A stretch of 53,787 nt of DNA, taken from the NCBI RefSeq assembly GCF_035998295.1, contig NZ_DASYHS010000035.1, forward strand, positions 1 through 53,787, read 5' to 3'. Shown piece after piece: positions 1 through 8,597 of the stretch. Both the position numbers and the translations under genes were made by a program. The notes under the pieces were generated by a model that was not told the origin of the DNA, made no database searches, and was given only the letters and a program-made list of their open reading frames with translations. This DNA is from DASYHS01 sp035998295. GTDB lineage: Bacteria; Pseudomonadota; Alphaproteobacteria; Azospirillales; Azospirillaceae. Within the stretch, counting starts at the first letter, position 1. The number at the start of each line of letters is the position of its first letter.

Positions 1-121
1 CGGCGAGGCCGTTGCGCGCGGCGTGTTCGGCTCGCCCTTCTTCTTCGTCGACGGCGAACCGTTCTGGGGTTCCGACCGCCTGCCCATGATCGACGAATGG
101 CTGGCCCGCGGCGGCTGGTGA
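1..121 (+). CDS. C-terminal end of a DsbA-family / 2-hydroxychromene-2-carboxylate isomerase-like protein (5' truncated)
   Basis: Only the last 39 residues lie in the window; reading starts at base 2 and ends at TGA 119-121. The tail runs through GVFGSPFFFVDGEPFWG and then DRLPMIDEWLA. This pattern (G-V-x-G-x-P-x-F-x-V-D-G-x-x-F-W-G-x-D-R-L) is the usual C-terminus of thioredoxin-fold HCCA isomerases and related DsbA-family oxidoreductases. In this family the enzyme isomerises 2-hydroxychromene-2-carboxylate with glutathione, but many members in non-degraders have no known substrate. Nothing links it to the downstream cluster, which begins after an AT-rich gap. Confidence 0.7.
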   Translation, partial: GEAVARGVFGSPFFFVDGEPFWGSDRLPMIDEWLARGGW

Positions 122-440
122 TCCCTCCATGCCGCCCGCCGAAGCCGACGACATCGAGGGAAAATAATCGAGATAATATTCCGGGAAAATAAACGCGCGC
201 CAGTCACGAATATATTGTGATTTATACCGCGTATGGCGTTGACTCCGTTTCTTCATCGATACACGATTAGATAACAATTCAAGAAACAAAACGGCTCAGC
301 ACTCCAACATTGCTTCCGATAAACCTGCGCACGTCCTTTGACGGCGGCCGCTTCCACGCCGTGGGCTCCGCCTCGAGACCGCCGCCATCCCGTCCGGTCC
401 GGCGATCCTCCGGGCCGTCCGCGAAATTCGACGAGGGCGA
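122..440 (+). promoter_or_regulatory. AT-rich leader and probable promoter region of the panB-led cluster
   Basis: This 319-base gap is strikingly AT-rich (about 160-295) compared with its surroundings, which fits a promoter for the long operon starting at 441. A TTGACT at 239-244 could be a -35 element, with CACGAT (262-267) or TAGATA (268-273) as weak -10 candidates. The assignment is by eye and tentative. No clear operator palindrome was seen and no RNA gene was recognised. Confidence 0.4.
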
Positions 441-1283
441 ATGATGAGCAGCCATCCGGTTCGCGAAGCCGCGTCCGCCGGGCGCAAGCCCGTGACGCTG
501 ACGAAGCTTCGGGACATGCACCTCCAGGCCGAGCCGATCACCATGCTGACCTGCTACGACGCGACCTTCGCCGAAGTGCTCGACGAAGCGGGCCTCGACT
601 GCCTCCTGGTCGGCGATTCGCTCGGCATGGTCGTCCAAGGGCACTCGACGACGCTGCCGGTGACCCTGGAGCAGACGATCTACCATACGCAATGCGTGGC
701 CCGCCGGCTCTCGGCGGCATGGCTGGTCGCCGACCTCCCGTTCGGCAGCTACGGCGAGACGGTCGAGCAGGTCGTGAGGAGCGCGGCCGCCCTGATGAAG
801 GCGGGGGCGCGCATGATCAAGCTGGAAGGCGGAGGATGGACGGCCGAATGCGTCCGCGCGCTCACCGAGCGCGGCATCCCCGTCTGCGCCCATCTGGGCC
901 TGACGCCCCAGAGCGTGCATGCGCTGGGCGGCTACCGGATCCAGGGTCGGACGGAAACCTCGGCGGAGCTGCTGAAAAGGCAGGCGCGCGAGCTGTCCGA
1001 CGCCGGCGCATCGATGCTCGTGCTCGAACTGATGCCCTCCTCGACGGCCGCGGAGGTCGGACGGGAGGTGCCGGAGATCGTCACGATCGGGATCGGCGCC
1101 GGCCCTTCCACCTCCGGCCAGGTCCTCGTGCTCCACGACATGCTGGGCCTGACGCGGGGAAGGCTGCCCCGCTTCGTCAGGAACTTCATGGCCGGCAGCG
1201 CCGGCATCGAAGCGGCCGTCCGGTCCTATGTGGAGGCGGTCAAGGACCGGTCCTTCCCCGACCCCGAGCTGCACGGCTACTGA
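441..1283 (+). CDS. panB: 3-methyl-2-oxobutanoate hydroxymethyltransferase (ketopantoate synthase)
   Basis: The 280-residue product has full PanB length and the family hallmarks. Near the N-terminus are PITMLTCYDATFAEVLDEAG and then LLVGDSLGMVVQGH, with the metal-binding Asp of VGDS. Further on come VADLPFGSYG, AGARMIKLEGG, GIPVCAHLGLTPQ and IVTIGIGAG. PanB transfers a hydroxymethyl group from 5,10-methylene-THF to 2-oxoisovalerate to give ketopantoate, the first committed step to pantoate. Start codons at 441 and 444 are both possible; the GAGGG at 433-437 sits better for 444. It is the first gene of the cluster, 36 bases ahead of the hydrolase gene, so ketopantoate is probably a building block for the cluster product. 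Whether the genome has another housekeeping panB cannot be seen here. Confidence 0.95.
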   Translation: MMSSHPVREAASAGRKPVTLTKLRDMHLQAEPITMLTCYDATFAEVLDEAGLDCLLVGDSLGMVVQGHSTTLPVTLEQTIYHTQCVARRLSAAWLVADLPFGSYGETVEQVVRSAAALMKAGARMIKLEGGGWTAECVRALTERGIPVCAHLGLTPQSVHALGGYRIQGRTETSAELLKRQARELSDAGASMLVLELMPSSTAAEVGREVPEIVTIGIGAGPSTSGQVLVLHDMLGLTRGRLPRFVRNFMAGSAGIEAAVRSYVEAVKDRSFPDPELHGY

Positions 1284-1319
1284 GCGGCCGGATGAACGTC
1301 GATCCGCCGAGGGGATGAC

Positions 1320-2246
1320 ATGCAGGCCCTGCAATCCATGCCGGCGCTGTTCGGGGGCCGGTCGGCGGGAACGCCTCCCGACGGGTCGGGATACGTCCGT
1401 TCCTTCGACGGGCTCGACATCTACTACGAGATGCGGGGGCACGGCCCGCCGCTGGTGATCTCCAACAGCTTCTTCATGGAGACGCGGCACTGGGAGCTGT
1501 TCACGCGCCGCATCCGCCGGAGCCACACCGTCGTGACCTACGACCTGAGGCATCAGGGGCGGTCGGGGCGGGTGGACGGACCGATCGCGCCGGCCGACTA
1601 TGTCCGCGACCTCGGCCGCCTCGTCGATCACCTCGGCTTCGACACCGTCTCGCTGCTCGGCACCTGCGTGTCGACGCTGACGTGCCGCGACTACGCGCTC
1701 GAGGCGCCGGGCCGGGTGGCGCGCCTCGTCCTGGTCGGCCCCATGTTCGGGCCCTTCGGCAGCCTCTACCGGGCCTTCTTCCACCGGTCGCTTCTCGCGA
1801 GCCTGGAGGCGGGCGGCCCGGAAGCGCTGTTCGACCACTGCTATCCCCTGCTCCACACCTCCAGGACGATCGAGAACAACGGGACCGCCGGGTACCTCGC
1901 CCTCAAGATCCGGTTCGCCGACGACCACCCGGAAGACCAGCTCCGCCGGCATCTTTGCTCGATGCTGAAGATCGAGGAGCGCCCGGAGACCTTGAAGCGG
2001 CTCCAGGCCCCGACCCTGCTGCTGTGCGGCGAGGACGACTTCCTCATGAGCCGCAACGCGCTCGAAATGCTGTGCCGCCTGATCCCGAACGCCTCTTGCC
2101 AGCTGGTGGCGATGGCCGGGCACAACCCCCATGTCGAAGCGACCGCGGAGTTCGAGAACCGCGTCGTAGCTTTCCTTCTGGCGGGAGACCTGGCAGAAGA
2201 CCAGGAAGAGGACGCGGCCCCCGACGCCGCCGCGGGCCGCCGATGA
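1320..2246 (+). CDS. Alpha/beta-hydrolase-fold protein with cysteine nucleophile (possible acyl or aminoacyl transferase)
   Basis: The 308-residue protein shows an alpha/beta hydrolase core: an oxyanion-side segment HGPPLVISNSFFMETRHWEL, the strand VVTYDLRHQGRSG, the nucleophile elbow SLLGTCVSTLTC, a late acid in LLLCGEDDFLM and a catalytic His in MAGHNPHVE. The elbow reads G-T-C-V-S, so the expected Ser is Cys116 and the usual closing Gly is Ser. Cys nucleophiles occur in a minority of the superfamily, including carrier-to-carrier aminoacyltransferases such as SyrC and CmaE and some thioesterases. The gene overlaps the adenylation gene by 4 bases (ATGA), which supports work on carrier-bound thioesters: transfer between the two carriers of the cluster, or release. 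A plain hydrolase remains possible. Confidence 0.8.
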   Translation: MQALQSMPALFGGRSAGTPPDGSGYVRSFDGLDIYYEMRGHGPPLVISNSFFMETRHWELFTRRIRRSHTVVTYDLRHQGRSGRVDGPIAPADYVRDLGRLVDHLGFDTVSLLGTCVSTLTCRDYALEAPGRVARLVLVGPMFGPFGSLYRAFFHRSLLASLEAGGPEALFDHCYPLLHTSRTIENNGTAGYLALKIRFADDHPEDQLRRHLCSMLKIEERPETLKRLQAPTLLLCGEDDFLMSRNALEMLCRLIPNASCQLVAMAGHNPHVEATAEFENRVVAFLLAGDLAEDQEEDAAPDAAAGRR

Positions 2247-3712
2247 CGCCGTCCGCACGCCTCGGCGACGTTCTTCTCGATGCCTGCGCACGGACGCCGG
2301 CGCATCCGGCCGTCGTCGCCGGCGGGGACGCCTGGACCTACGCCCGGCTCGCCGAGGCCGTCAGGCATGTCGGCGAGGATCTGCGGCTGCGCCTGGACGG
2401 GACGCGGTGCATGTTCGTCCCGGAGCCGCTTCCATCGTCGGTCGCCACCCTCTTCGCCCTGTTTCGCGCCGGCAAGGTGCCGTTCATCGCGGACCCGACC
2501 TGGCCCGCGGCCGTCCTGCTCGACATCTGCGGGACCTTCGGCTGCAGGACCGTGGTGGCCGGGTCCGGACATTCCTTTTCCGAACCCCTCCCCGGCCGGC
2601 AACCCGTCCGCGACGACCGCCGGTCGCCGCCGTTCGCCTGGACGCTGCCCTGGATAGCCGACGGGGGCGCGCTGCACCCGAGCACGGCCTTCGTCCGGTT
2701 CAGCTCGGGCTCGACCGGCAGGCCCCGGGCCCTGGAGTTCTCCGCGTCCGCCGCCCTCGAAGCCGCGGGGACCTGGCGGGCGGCGGCGGCGATCTCCGAG
2801 CGGGACAGGATCTTGTGCCTGGCGACCCTCAACAACGGCCTCGCCTTCAACACGAGCCTGCTGTCCGCCCTGCTCGCCGGCGCGACCCTGCACCTCCACG
2901 CGGGCCTTCCCACCCCCGGCGCGATCGTCAGGAACGCGCTGCAGGTCCTGCCCACGATACTGGTCGGCTTCCCGTTCATCCTGGAACTGCTCCTCGGCCA
3001 GGGCGAAAAGCTGCGGCGGAGCCTGGGCGAGGCCAGGCTCGTCGTCAGCTCGGCAGCGCCGCTGCCGGCCGATGTCGCCACGCGGTGGCAGGACGTGACC
3101 GGCCTTCCCATCGGGCACTACTACGGCATCGCGGAGACGGGGCCCGTGACCTTCAACGACGGCCGGACGCCGGGCAGCTCGGGGACGCCGCTGCCGGGAA
3201 CCCGCATCCGCGCCTCCGGCCGGGAAGGATCGCCCGGGCCGATCGCGGTGCGCACCCGCTACCAGGCGACCGCCTATGTGGACGATGGCGGCCCCCCGCT
3301 CACGGACGCGGCCGACGCCGAGGGATATTTCCTTACCAGCGACTTAGGCCACCTGGCGGCGGATGGCGGCCTGCGCATCGTCGGGCGCGCCGGCCGCGTG
3401 GCGAACCTGGCGGGAAACAAGTTCTCCCTGGACGCCGTGGAAGCGGCGATCGGCTCGCTGCCGGGCATCGAAGGCGTGCACGTCCAGATCCGGGACGGCG
3501 TCATGACCGCCTACGTCCATGGCCCCGGGATTCCGGTCGACGCCGTCCGGGCGCATTGCCTGCGCGTCCTGCCGCCGCTCCAGGTCCCCCACCGCATCCG
3601 GCAGGTCCCCCATCTGCCGCGCTCCGCCGCCGGGAAGATCAGCGTGGCGTCGCTCGAGCTGCTGAGCGAGCGCCCCAACCGCACGACGTACTCCACAGGG
3701 GAAGAGACATGA
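2243..3712 (+). CDS. Stand-alone adenylation enzyme (ANL superfamily acyl/aminoacyl-AMP ligase)
   Basis: The 489-residue protein has the order of ANL motifs. A phosphate-binding loop RFSSGSTGRPRALEF lies at about residues 151-165, with Arg where the usual Lys is. Then come YYGIAETGPVTFND (A5-like), FLTSDLGHLAADGGLRIVGR (A7/A8-like hinge), LAGNKFSLDAVE, and the C-terminal PRSAAGKIS carrying the catalytic Lys (A10-like). It should activate a carboxylic or amino acid as an adenylate and load it on a carrier; the ACP gene overlaps its end by 4 bases. The ATG at 2243 overlaps the stop of the hydrolase gene, which fixes the start although the frame is open further upstream. There is no fused carrier or condensation domain. 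I cannot predict the substrate. Confidence 0.88.
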   Translation: MTPSARLGDVLLDACARTPAHPAVVAGGDAWTYARLAEAVRHVGEDLRLRLDGTRCMFVPEPLPSSVATLFALFRAGKVPFIADPTWPAAVLLDICGTFGCRTVVAGSGHSFSEPLPGRQPVRDDRRSPPFAWTLPWIADGGALHPSTAFVRFSSGSTGRPRALEFSASAALEAAGTWRAAAAISERDRILCLATLNNGLAFNTSLLSALLAGATLHLHAGLPTPGAIVRNALQVLPTILVGFPFILELLLGQGEKLRRSLGEARLVVSSAAPLPADVATRWQDVTGLPIGHYYGIAETGPVTFNDGRTPGSSGTPLPGTRIRASGREGSPGPIAVRTRYQATAYVDDGGPPLTDAADAEGYFLTSDLGHLAADGGLRIVGRAGRVANLAGNKFSLDAVEAAIGSLPGIEGVHVQIRDGVMTAYVHGPGIPVDAVRAHCLRVLPPLQVPHRIRQVPHLPRSAAGKISVASLELLSERPNRTTYSTGEET

Positions 3713-3969
3713 ACCAGTCCGCGGCGCAGGCCGACGCCGAGCTCCGCACGCGCCTTTGCGACGTGCTGAGCGAGGTCAGCCAGGGCAAGATCACCGTCTC
3801 CCGCGCGCAGTTTCAGGCCCCGCTCAAGGACCTGGGCATGGACTCCGTGACCCTCCTCAGCTTCCTGGTGGCGGTGGAGGACCTCGTCGGGATCGAATGG
3901 CCGGCGGACATACCGAAGTCGACGTTTGCGAGCATCGACTCGATCGCCGACTACATCGACTCCGCGTAG
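3709..3969 (+). CDS. Acyl/peptidyl carrier protein
   Basis: The 86-residue protein has the size and helix pattern of a carrier protein, with the phosphopantetheine site DLGMDSVTLLSFLVAVED (Ser46) at the start of helix II and an acidic helix II-III face. Its ATG overlaps the stop of the adenylation gene by 4 bases, so the two are very likely translated as a pair and the adenylation enzyme is the probable loading partner. The next gene, a membrane oxidase, follows after 20 bases. The same adenylation-carrier-membrane oxidase set is known in JamABC-type cassettes, where a fatty acyl-ACP is oxidised; the gene order differs here. No phosphopantetheinyl transferase gene is present in the window. 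Confidence 0.9.
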   Translation: MNQSAAQADAELRTRLCDVLSEVSQGKITVSRAQFQAPLKDLGMDSVTLLSFLVAVEDLVGIEWPADIPKSTFASIDSIADYIDSA

Positions 3970-3989
3970 CCGGAACCGGATTTCGGCCC

Positions 3990-5489
3990 ATGGACCGCCC
4001 GTCGACCTCTCCCGCAGCGACCTTCGCCCACACCGCGACTGCCGTGGCCTATGTCGTGGTCTGCCAGCTCGCGCTGCGGCTCGTGCTGCTGCCGTTCGCG
4101 CCCGTCGCCCATCTGTCGCGGCTGGGCGGCCTGGACGCCGCGGCCCGGCGGTTCCCGGCGACGGCCCTCGCCCTCACCGTTCCCCCCGTGACCTGGGTCG
4201 CCGCCTCCGGCTGGGCCTCGCCGTTCGGGCCCGACCCGTCGGCCATCCTGCTCGGAACCGTCGTCTGGCTGTTCCTGCTCCATCTGCTGGGCGTCGCCTA
4301 CACCGCCGCCGCGCAGACCCCGACCGATCCCCGGGCCTACGAGGCGGCCGTCGCCGGCCGATGGCCCGACCGCTGGTACGCCCGCCACCTGCGGACCCCC
4401 GCCAACGCGATCTATGTCCGCACCCTGGTCGTCAACACGATCGTGCGGATCCCCGCGGTGGCCGCGCTGATCTGGCCGGGGCATGTCGGCCTCTACGCCG
4501 TCGCGTTCTTCGTGATCGTGGACCTGCGCAGCGGGATGGCCCACGAGGTCCTCGACCACGCCGACATCCACAACAACCTGTTCTCCCGCCGGCACCTGCG
4601 CCCGGGATTTCCGAAGCTGGTCCTGTGGCTCACCGGCGGCTACCTGCGCCTGGTGCTGAACCTCGCCTATCTGCGCGTGCCGCATTTCTATCGGGTACAG
4701 CATGTCTACGTCCATCACGTCGAGAACAACGGCACGCTGGACACGCAGACCACGCTGCTGCGCGACAGGACAAGCTTCTTCGACTTCTGCAAGCACGCCC
4801 TCGCCTATGCGCTGAGCTGGTCGTTCGCGCTCGACGTCTACCGGCACCAGAAGCGCAGGAACAACGCGAGGGAGTGCCGCCTCCTGGTCACGGGCTTCGC
4901 CGCGTGGCTCCTGGTCCTCGCCCTCGTCGCCACGGTCAACCCCGGAGCGGCCGGGTTCTTTCTCCTGTACCGCTTCCTCGGCGGGCCGGGCAGCGCGATG
5001 GAGAGCTATTTCCAGCACGGGCTGGTGGACGCCGCCGATCCGGACAACGTCTACACCAACACCGTGAACTGGGTCGTCCACGACCCCTCCACGCCGGCGG
5101 CGGGGGACTTCCTCCACGTCCGCCACCACCTGCGCAGCGGCGAGCACTTCAGCCGGCAGCTCCAGATGTCGCAGGAGGACGAGCGGGCCTGGGCCGGGCG
5201 CGGCGTGCTGGCGCTGGGCCACGGGATCGATTCGTCCCTGCTGCTCCAGGCACTCCTGTCGCGGAGGTTCGACCTAATCTCCCGGTACGTCGTCCCGCTG
5301 GACGGCGCGCGCCCGGGCGAGGCGGAGCTGTGCGACCTGATCGAAAGGCGGACCCGCCCCGTCGCCGCCGTTCCCCATGGGCGCTTCTATCGCGCGGCCG
5401 ATGCTTACGCGGCCCGCCTCTTCCTCAAATACCTGCTGCCGGCCGACGCGCCTCCGCCCGCACCCGCCGGACCGGAGGCGCCGCGATGA
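3990..5489 (+). CDS. Integral-membrane di-iron fatty-acid desaturase/hydroxylase family protein
   Basis: The 499-residue protein has several hydrophobic spans: about residues 10-30, 45-65, 85-105, 150-180, 285-310 and around 320. It also has three histidine clusters typical of the membrane desaturase/hydroxylase superfamily: HEVLDHADIHNN, QHVYVHHVENN (HxxxHH) and HVRHHLRSGEH (HxxHH). Such enzymes use O2 and a di-iron centre at the membrane face to desaturate, hydroxylate or acetylenate acyl chains. The gene lies between the ACP and the SagB-type gene (4-base overlap), so an ACP-bound acyl or aminoacyl group is the likely substrate. It is longer than most bacterial desaturases, with an extra C-terminal region of roughly 100 residues of unknown role. 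Confidence 0.82.
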   Translation: MDRPSTSPAATFAHTATAVAYVVVCQLALRLVLLPFAPVAHLSRLGGLDAAARRFPATALALTVPPVTWVAASGWASPFGPDPSAILLGTVVWLFLLHLLGVAYTAAAQTPTDPRAYEAAVAGRWPDRWYARHLRTPANAIYVRTLVVNTIVRIPAVAALIWPGHVGLYAVAFFVIVDLRSGMAHEVLDHADIHNNLFSRRHLRPGFPKLVLWLTGGYLRLVLNLAYLRVPHFYRVQHVYVHHVENNGTLDTQTTLLRDRTSFFDFCKHALAYALSWSFALDVYRHQKRRNNARECRLLVTGFAAWLLVLALVATVNPGAAGFFLLYRFLGGPGSAMESYFQHGLVDAADPDNVYTNTVNWVVHDPSTPAAGDFLHVRHHLRSGEHFSRQLQMSQEDERAWAGRGVLALGHGIDSSLLLQALLSRRFDLISRYVVPLDGARPGEAELCDLIERRTRPVAAVPHGRFYRAADAYAARLFLKYLLPADAPPPAPAGPEAPR

Positions 5490-6925
5490 GCGACGCCTTC
5501 TCCTTCGACCTCGCGCGGCAGGACGTCAGCCACGCGCTCTCGACGGTGTCGTCGGTCTGCGCCCAGGTGAAGCTCGACACGCTCCTCCTCCACCCGGCGC
5601 CGCTCGTGACGACGACGCCGGAAGGCCGGCGCCGCGTCGAGACGCTGGCGTCCTTCCTGGACGCCGCCTACGGCTACAGGCTCCACGACGACAGGCTCAC
5701 CCGCTACGCGCCCTCGGCGGGAGCCCGCTACCCGACCGAGGTCGTGACGGTCGCGCGGGTCGACGGGCGCTGGCGCTGCGCGATCTTCGACTTCGCCGAA
5801 CGGATCTTCCACGAGGCCGCCGACGACCGGCCGGGCCGGGACGTGGCGGCGTTCCTGGGCCTCGAGCCCGACGCCGCCTTCATCGGCGCGATCTCCGTCC
5901 TGTGGCGGACCGTCCAGCGCTACGGCATGCGGGGCCACCGCTACTGCATCGTCGACGCGGCCTGCGTCGTCTCCAACCTGGTCGAGCTTGCCCGCGACGC
6001 CGGGGACGATCCCGTGTGCATCGGGCCGGCGCGCTGCGCCGCCGCGACGAGGCTGATGGACCTCCCCGCGAGCGCGCCGGTCGTGGCCGGCGTGCGGCTG
6101 GACCTCGCCCGGATGGAGCCGCCGGGAGACCCGCGGCCCGACCCCGGCGACGCGCTCGCGCGCCTCGTCGTCCGGGAGGAGACGCCGGCGATGAGTCCGC
6201 TCCTGAAGCGGGTGGAGCTGTTCCACGCCAGGGCCTCGCTCGAAGCGGCCGAAGCCGACTATCGCCCGCCGGCCGTGAGCGCGCCCGTCCGGCCTCCCCG
6301 TCTCTGGGCGGCCCGGCGACACTCCATGAAGGAGGGGCTCGCGGCCCCGTTGCCCGAGCGGACGGAGACCGACCTGATCGGCCATCTGTGGGCGCTGGTC
6401 GCACAGCCGCCGGCGCCCGGCCGGGTCCGGCTTTCGTTCGCCTATCTCCGTTTCTCCGGGACGAGGCGGCTGGAAGAGGCCTGGCGGTACGACGCCTCGG
6501 GGGCGGCCGCCGTCACGATCCTGCGCGATGCCGACTGCGAGGAGATCGCCGAACGGTGCTTCGAGGGCCAGGGCGTCATCCGCGCGGCCGCGTCCCTGGT
6601 CCTGGTCGGGCCGGGCCGCGACGACCTGTCGGGACATGGCGCCTACCTGGACGCGTGCCACCAGGTCGGGTTCGCCATCCCCGAGTTCTACAGGATCGCC
6701 GTGGCCCTGGGGATCTCGAGCACCGCGATCGGCGGCTACTCGTGGAATGCCCTGTCCGACTACCTCCTGCTTCCCGACTTCTACCCGCTGATGGCCCATG
6801 CCTTCGGCCGGCCGAGCCGACCGGGAGGAAAGCAGGACACGGACGCCTGGCAGTCGCACGCCCTTGCGCCGGGGGCCGCGCCGGGCTCCCGGAACCCGAA
6901 ATCCAGCTCCAGGAGGTCATCTTGA
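5486..6925 (+). CDS. Two-domain SagB/McbC-type nitroreductase-fold FMN oxidoreductase
   Basis: The 479-residue product looks like two fused nitroreductase-fold halves. The N-terminal half has the SagB signature RYAPSAGARYPTEV (residues 73-86) and QRYGMRGHRYCIVDAACVVS, followed by NLVELARDAG. The C-terminal half repeats the layout in weaker form (LRFSGTRRLEE, a long middle region, then IPEFYRIAVALGISSTAIGG). SagB/McbC enzymes are FMN-dependent dehydrogenases; they oxidise azolines in peptide natural products, and the related Ox domains in NRPSs oxidise carrier-bound aminoacyl groups. No azoline-forming cyclodehydratase is present, so oxidation of a carrier-bound intermediate is the better guess. 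Its ATG overlaps the oxidase gene (ATGA), and its stop overlaps the TTG start of the next gene. The C-terminal 50 residues are low-complexity. Confidence 0.82.
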   Translation: MSDAFSFDLARQDVSHALSTVSSVCAQVKLDTLLLHPAPLVTTTPEGRRRVETLASFLDAAYGYRLHDDRLTRYAPSAGARYPTEVVTVARVDGRWRCAIFDFAERIFHEAADDRPGRDVAAFLGLEPDAAFIGAISVLWRTVQRYGMRGHRYCIVDAACVVSNLVELARDAGDDPVCIGPARCAAATRLMDLPASAPVVAGVRLDLARMEPPGDPRPDPGDALARLVVREETPAMSPLLKRVELFHARASLEAAEADYRPPAVSAPVRPPRLWAARRHSMKEGLAAPLPERTETDLIGHLWALVAQPPAPGRVRLSFAYLRFSGTRRLEEAWRYDASGAAAVTILRDADCEEIAERCFEGQGVIRAAASLVLVGPGRDDLSGHGAYLDACHQVGFAIPEFYRIAVALGISSTAIGGYSWNALSDYLLLPDFYPLMAHAFGRPSRPGGKQDTDAWQSHALAPGAAPGSRNPKSSSRRSS

Positions 6926-8574
6926 ACCCGACCGAAATCGAGGCCCGCCTTCTCGATGCCTTCAGGGCGTCGCTCGACGTCCCGGAACTGGCCCCGGAGG
7001 ACGACGTGTTCGCCCGGGGGACCAACTCGATCGCCATCGCCAGGGCCATCGTGGCCGCAGCCGAGGCGGGGGTCGCGGTCTCCATCGCCGGCGTCTACGA
7101 GCACCGGAACGTCCGCGGGATCGCCGCCGCCTCCGCGGGCCTCGAAGCGCCGCCCGACGGCACGGTCGAGCCGTTCCCCCTGACCCCCACGGGACGGTTC
7201 CTGATGGCGGAGGGCCGGTTCGCCGAGCGGTACAACATCTGCGACCTCTGGGACTTCGACCCCGGGGAGCTGCGCCTCCCGCTTCTGAGCGCGGCGATCC
7301 GGACGGTGATGTCGACGCTGCCCACGCTCGGCGTCCGGCTGGACCGCACGCGCGACGGGATCCTGCAGGTGCACCGGCCGGCGATGCCGGAGGAGCCGCT
7401 GGAGCACGTGGACCTGAGCCGCCTTCCGGCCGACGCCTTCTCCGAGGCGGTCGAGCGGGCGGCCGCCAGGCTCCAGCGCTCCCTGGTCTTCGAGGCGTCG
7501 TCGCCCCTGATCCGCTTCGTCGTCTTCGAGCCGGCGGCGGGACCGTGGAAACTGTTCATCCTGGCCCACCACCTGTTCCTGGACGGCGTCGGCTTCAGGC
7601 ATTTCCTGCACGACCTGGGGCGCGCCTATGCCGCGCTACGCGACGGACGCGCCCATGTCTCGATCGGCTCGATGGCCGCGCCGGACTTCTGGGTGCGCCG
7701 CCTGGTCAGGTACGCGAACGAGGAATGCCCGGCCGAGCTTCCCTACTGGCGGAGCTTTCCCTGGGACGCCTACGCCGCGTTCCGCCTTCCCCCGCAGTTC
7801 GACGCCGCCCCCGACGACCCGAAGCCGACATTCTCGGACGCGACCGCGAGGGCGCTCCACCATGATGCGGGCGAGACGCGGCAGGACCGCGACGCGCTGT
7901 GCCGGGACCAGTGCACGGTCCGCCGCCGGCTCGACGCCGCGCGCAGCGCCGCGTTCTTCGCCCTCGACACGGGCGCGCAGTTCGACACCGTGCTGTTCGC
8001 CACCACGGACGTGCTGCACCGGTTGACCGGCTCGCGCGACCTCTGGATCGACACGTTCGATTCCCTGCGCGGCCCCGTCTTTCCCGACTGCGACACCAGC
8101 CGCGTCGTCGGCTACGTCAACGAGATCGTCCCTCTGCCCCTGCGCGTGCCCGAGGGCCTCGGCACCGCGGACGCCATCCGGGACATCGGCCGCCAGCGCC
8201 GGCAGGTCCCGAAGCGCGGCCTGGGCTTCCGCGCGCTGCGATACATGAACGCGACGCCGGAACTGGCCGCGGAGGCGGCGCGCTGGCCCGAACCCAAGAT
8301 CGCCGTGAACTACATCGCCTCCATGCAGCGCGACTACCCGCGGCGCTTCCTGGACCTGCCCACGGCGCCGGAATGGCCAGGGCCGCCGATGGACGAGCAG
8401 CACACGCCCTACCTGCTGGCCTTCTCCGTCTCCTGCGTCGACGGCCTGCTGACCGTCGACACCCGCCACGCCCCCGCCGTCAGCTTCCGGGCCGCGGACA
8501 TGGCCAACGAACAGGTGCTCGGCGCGTTGGCCGCGCTGTGCGACGGGCCGGCGCGCCTCGGGTCCGCCGCCTGA
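6922..8574 (+). CDS. NRPS-type carrier-condensation didomain protein
   Basis: The 550-residue protein begins with a carrier domain (about residues 1-75) whose phosphopantetheine serine is in FARGTNSIAIARAIV (Ser36). A condensation-like domain follows (about 85-530) with the active-site motif HHLFLDG at 216-222 and later segments such as IDTFDSLRGPVFPDCD and VVGYVNEIVPLPLRVPEG. Condensation domains join an acyl or aminoacyl thioester to an amine or alcohol. No adenylation domain is attached, so the carrier must be loaded in trans. The start is TTG at 6922: it overlaps the upstream stop (TTGA) and sits 4 bases after AGGAGGT (6911-6917), a strong ribosome site that decides the start. panC follows after 23 bases. 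Confidence 0.9.
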   Translation: MNPTEIEARLLDAFRASLDVPELAPEDDVFARGTNSIAIARAIVAAAEAGVAVSIAGVYEHRNVRGIAAASAGLEAPPDGTVEPFPLTPTGRFLMAEGRFAERYNICDLWDFDPGELRLPLLSAAIRTVMSTLPTLGVRLDRTRDGILQVHRPAMPEEPLEHVDLSRLPADAFSEAVERAAARLQRSLVFEASSPLIRFVVFEPAAGPWKLFILAHHLFLDGVGFRHFLHDLGRAYAALRDGRAHVSIGSMAAPDFWVRRLVRYANEECPAELPYWRSFPWDAYAAFRLPPQFDAAPDDPKPTFSDATARALHHDAGETRQDRDALCRDQCTVRRRLDAARSAAFFALDTGAQFDTVLFATTDVLHRLTGSRDLWIDTFDSLRGPVFPDCDTSRVVGYVNEIVPLPLRVPEGLGTADAIRDIGRQRRQVPKRGLGFRALRYMNATPELAAEAARWPEPKIAVNYIASMQRDYPRRFLDLPTAPEWPGPPMDEQHTPYLLAFSVSCVDGLLTVDTRHAPAVSFRAADMANEQVLGALAALCDGPARLGSAA

Positions 8575-8597
8575 GCAACCGAGCCGCGGAGAAAGCC

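Noticed and set aside
279..2291. 670-residue open frame on the minus strand over panB and the hydrolase gene
   Set aside because: GC-rich shadow of real genes on the + strand; composition is Arg/Gly/Pro/His-rich and shows no protein family pattern. The same holds for many long opposite-strand frames in the window (for example 26271-28208 and 9284-10987).
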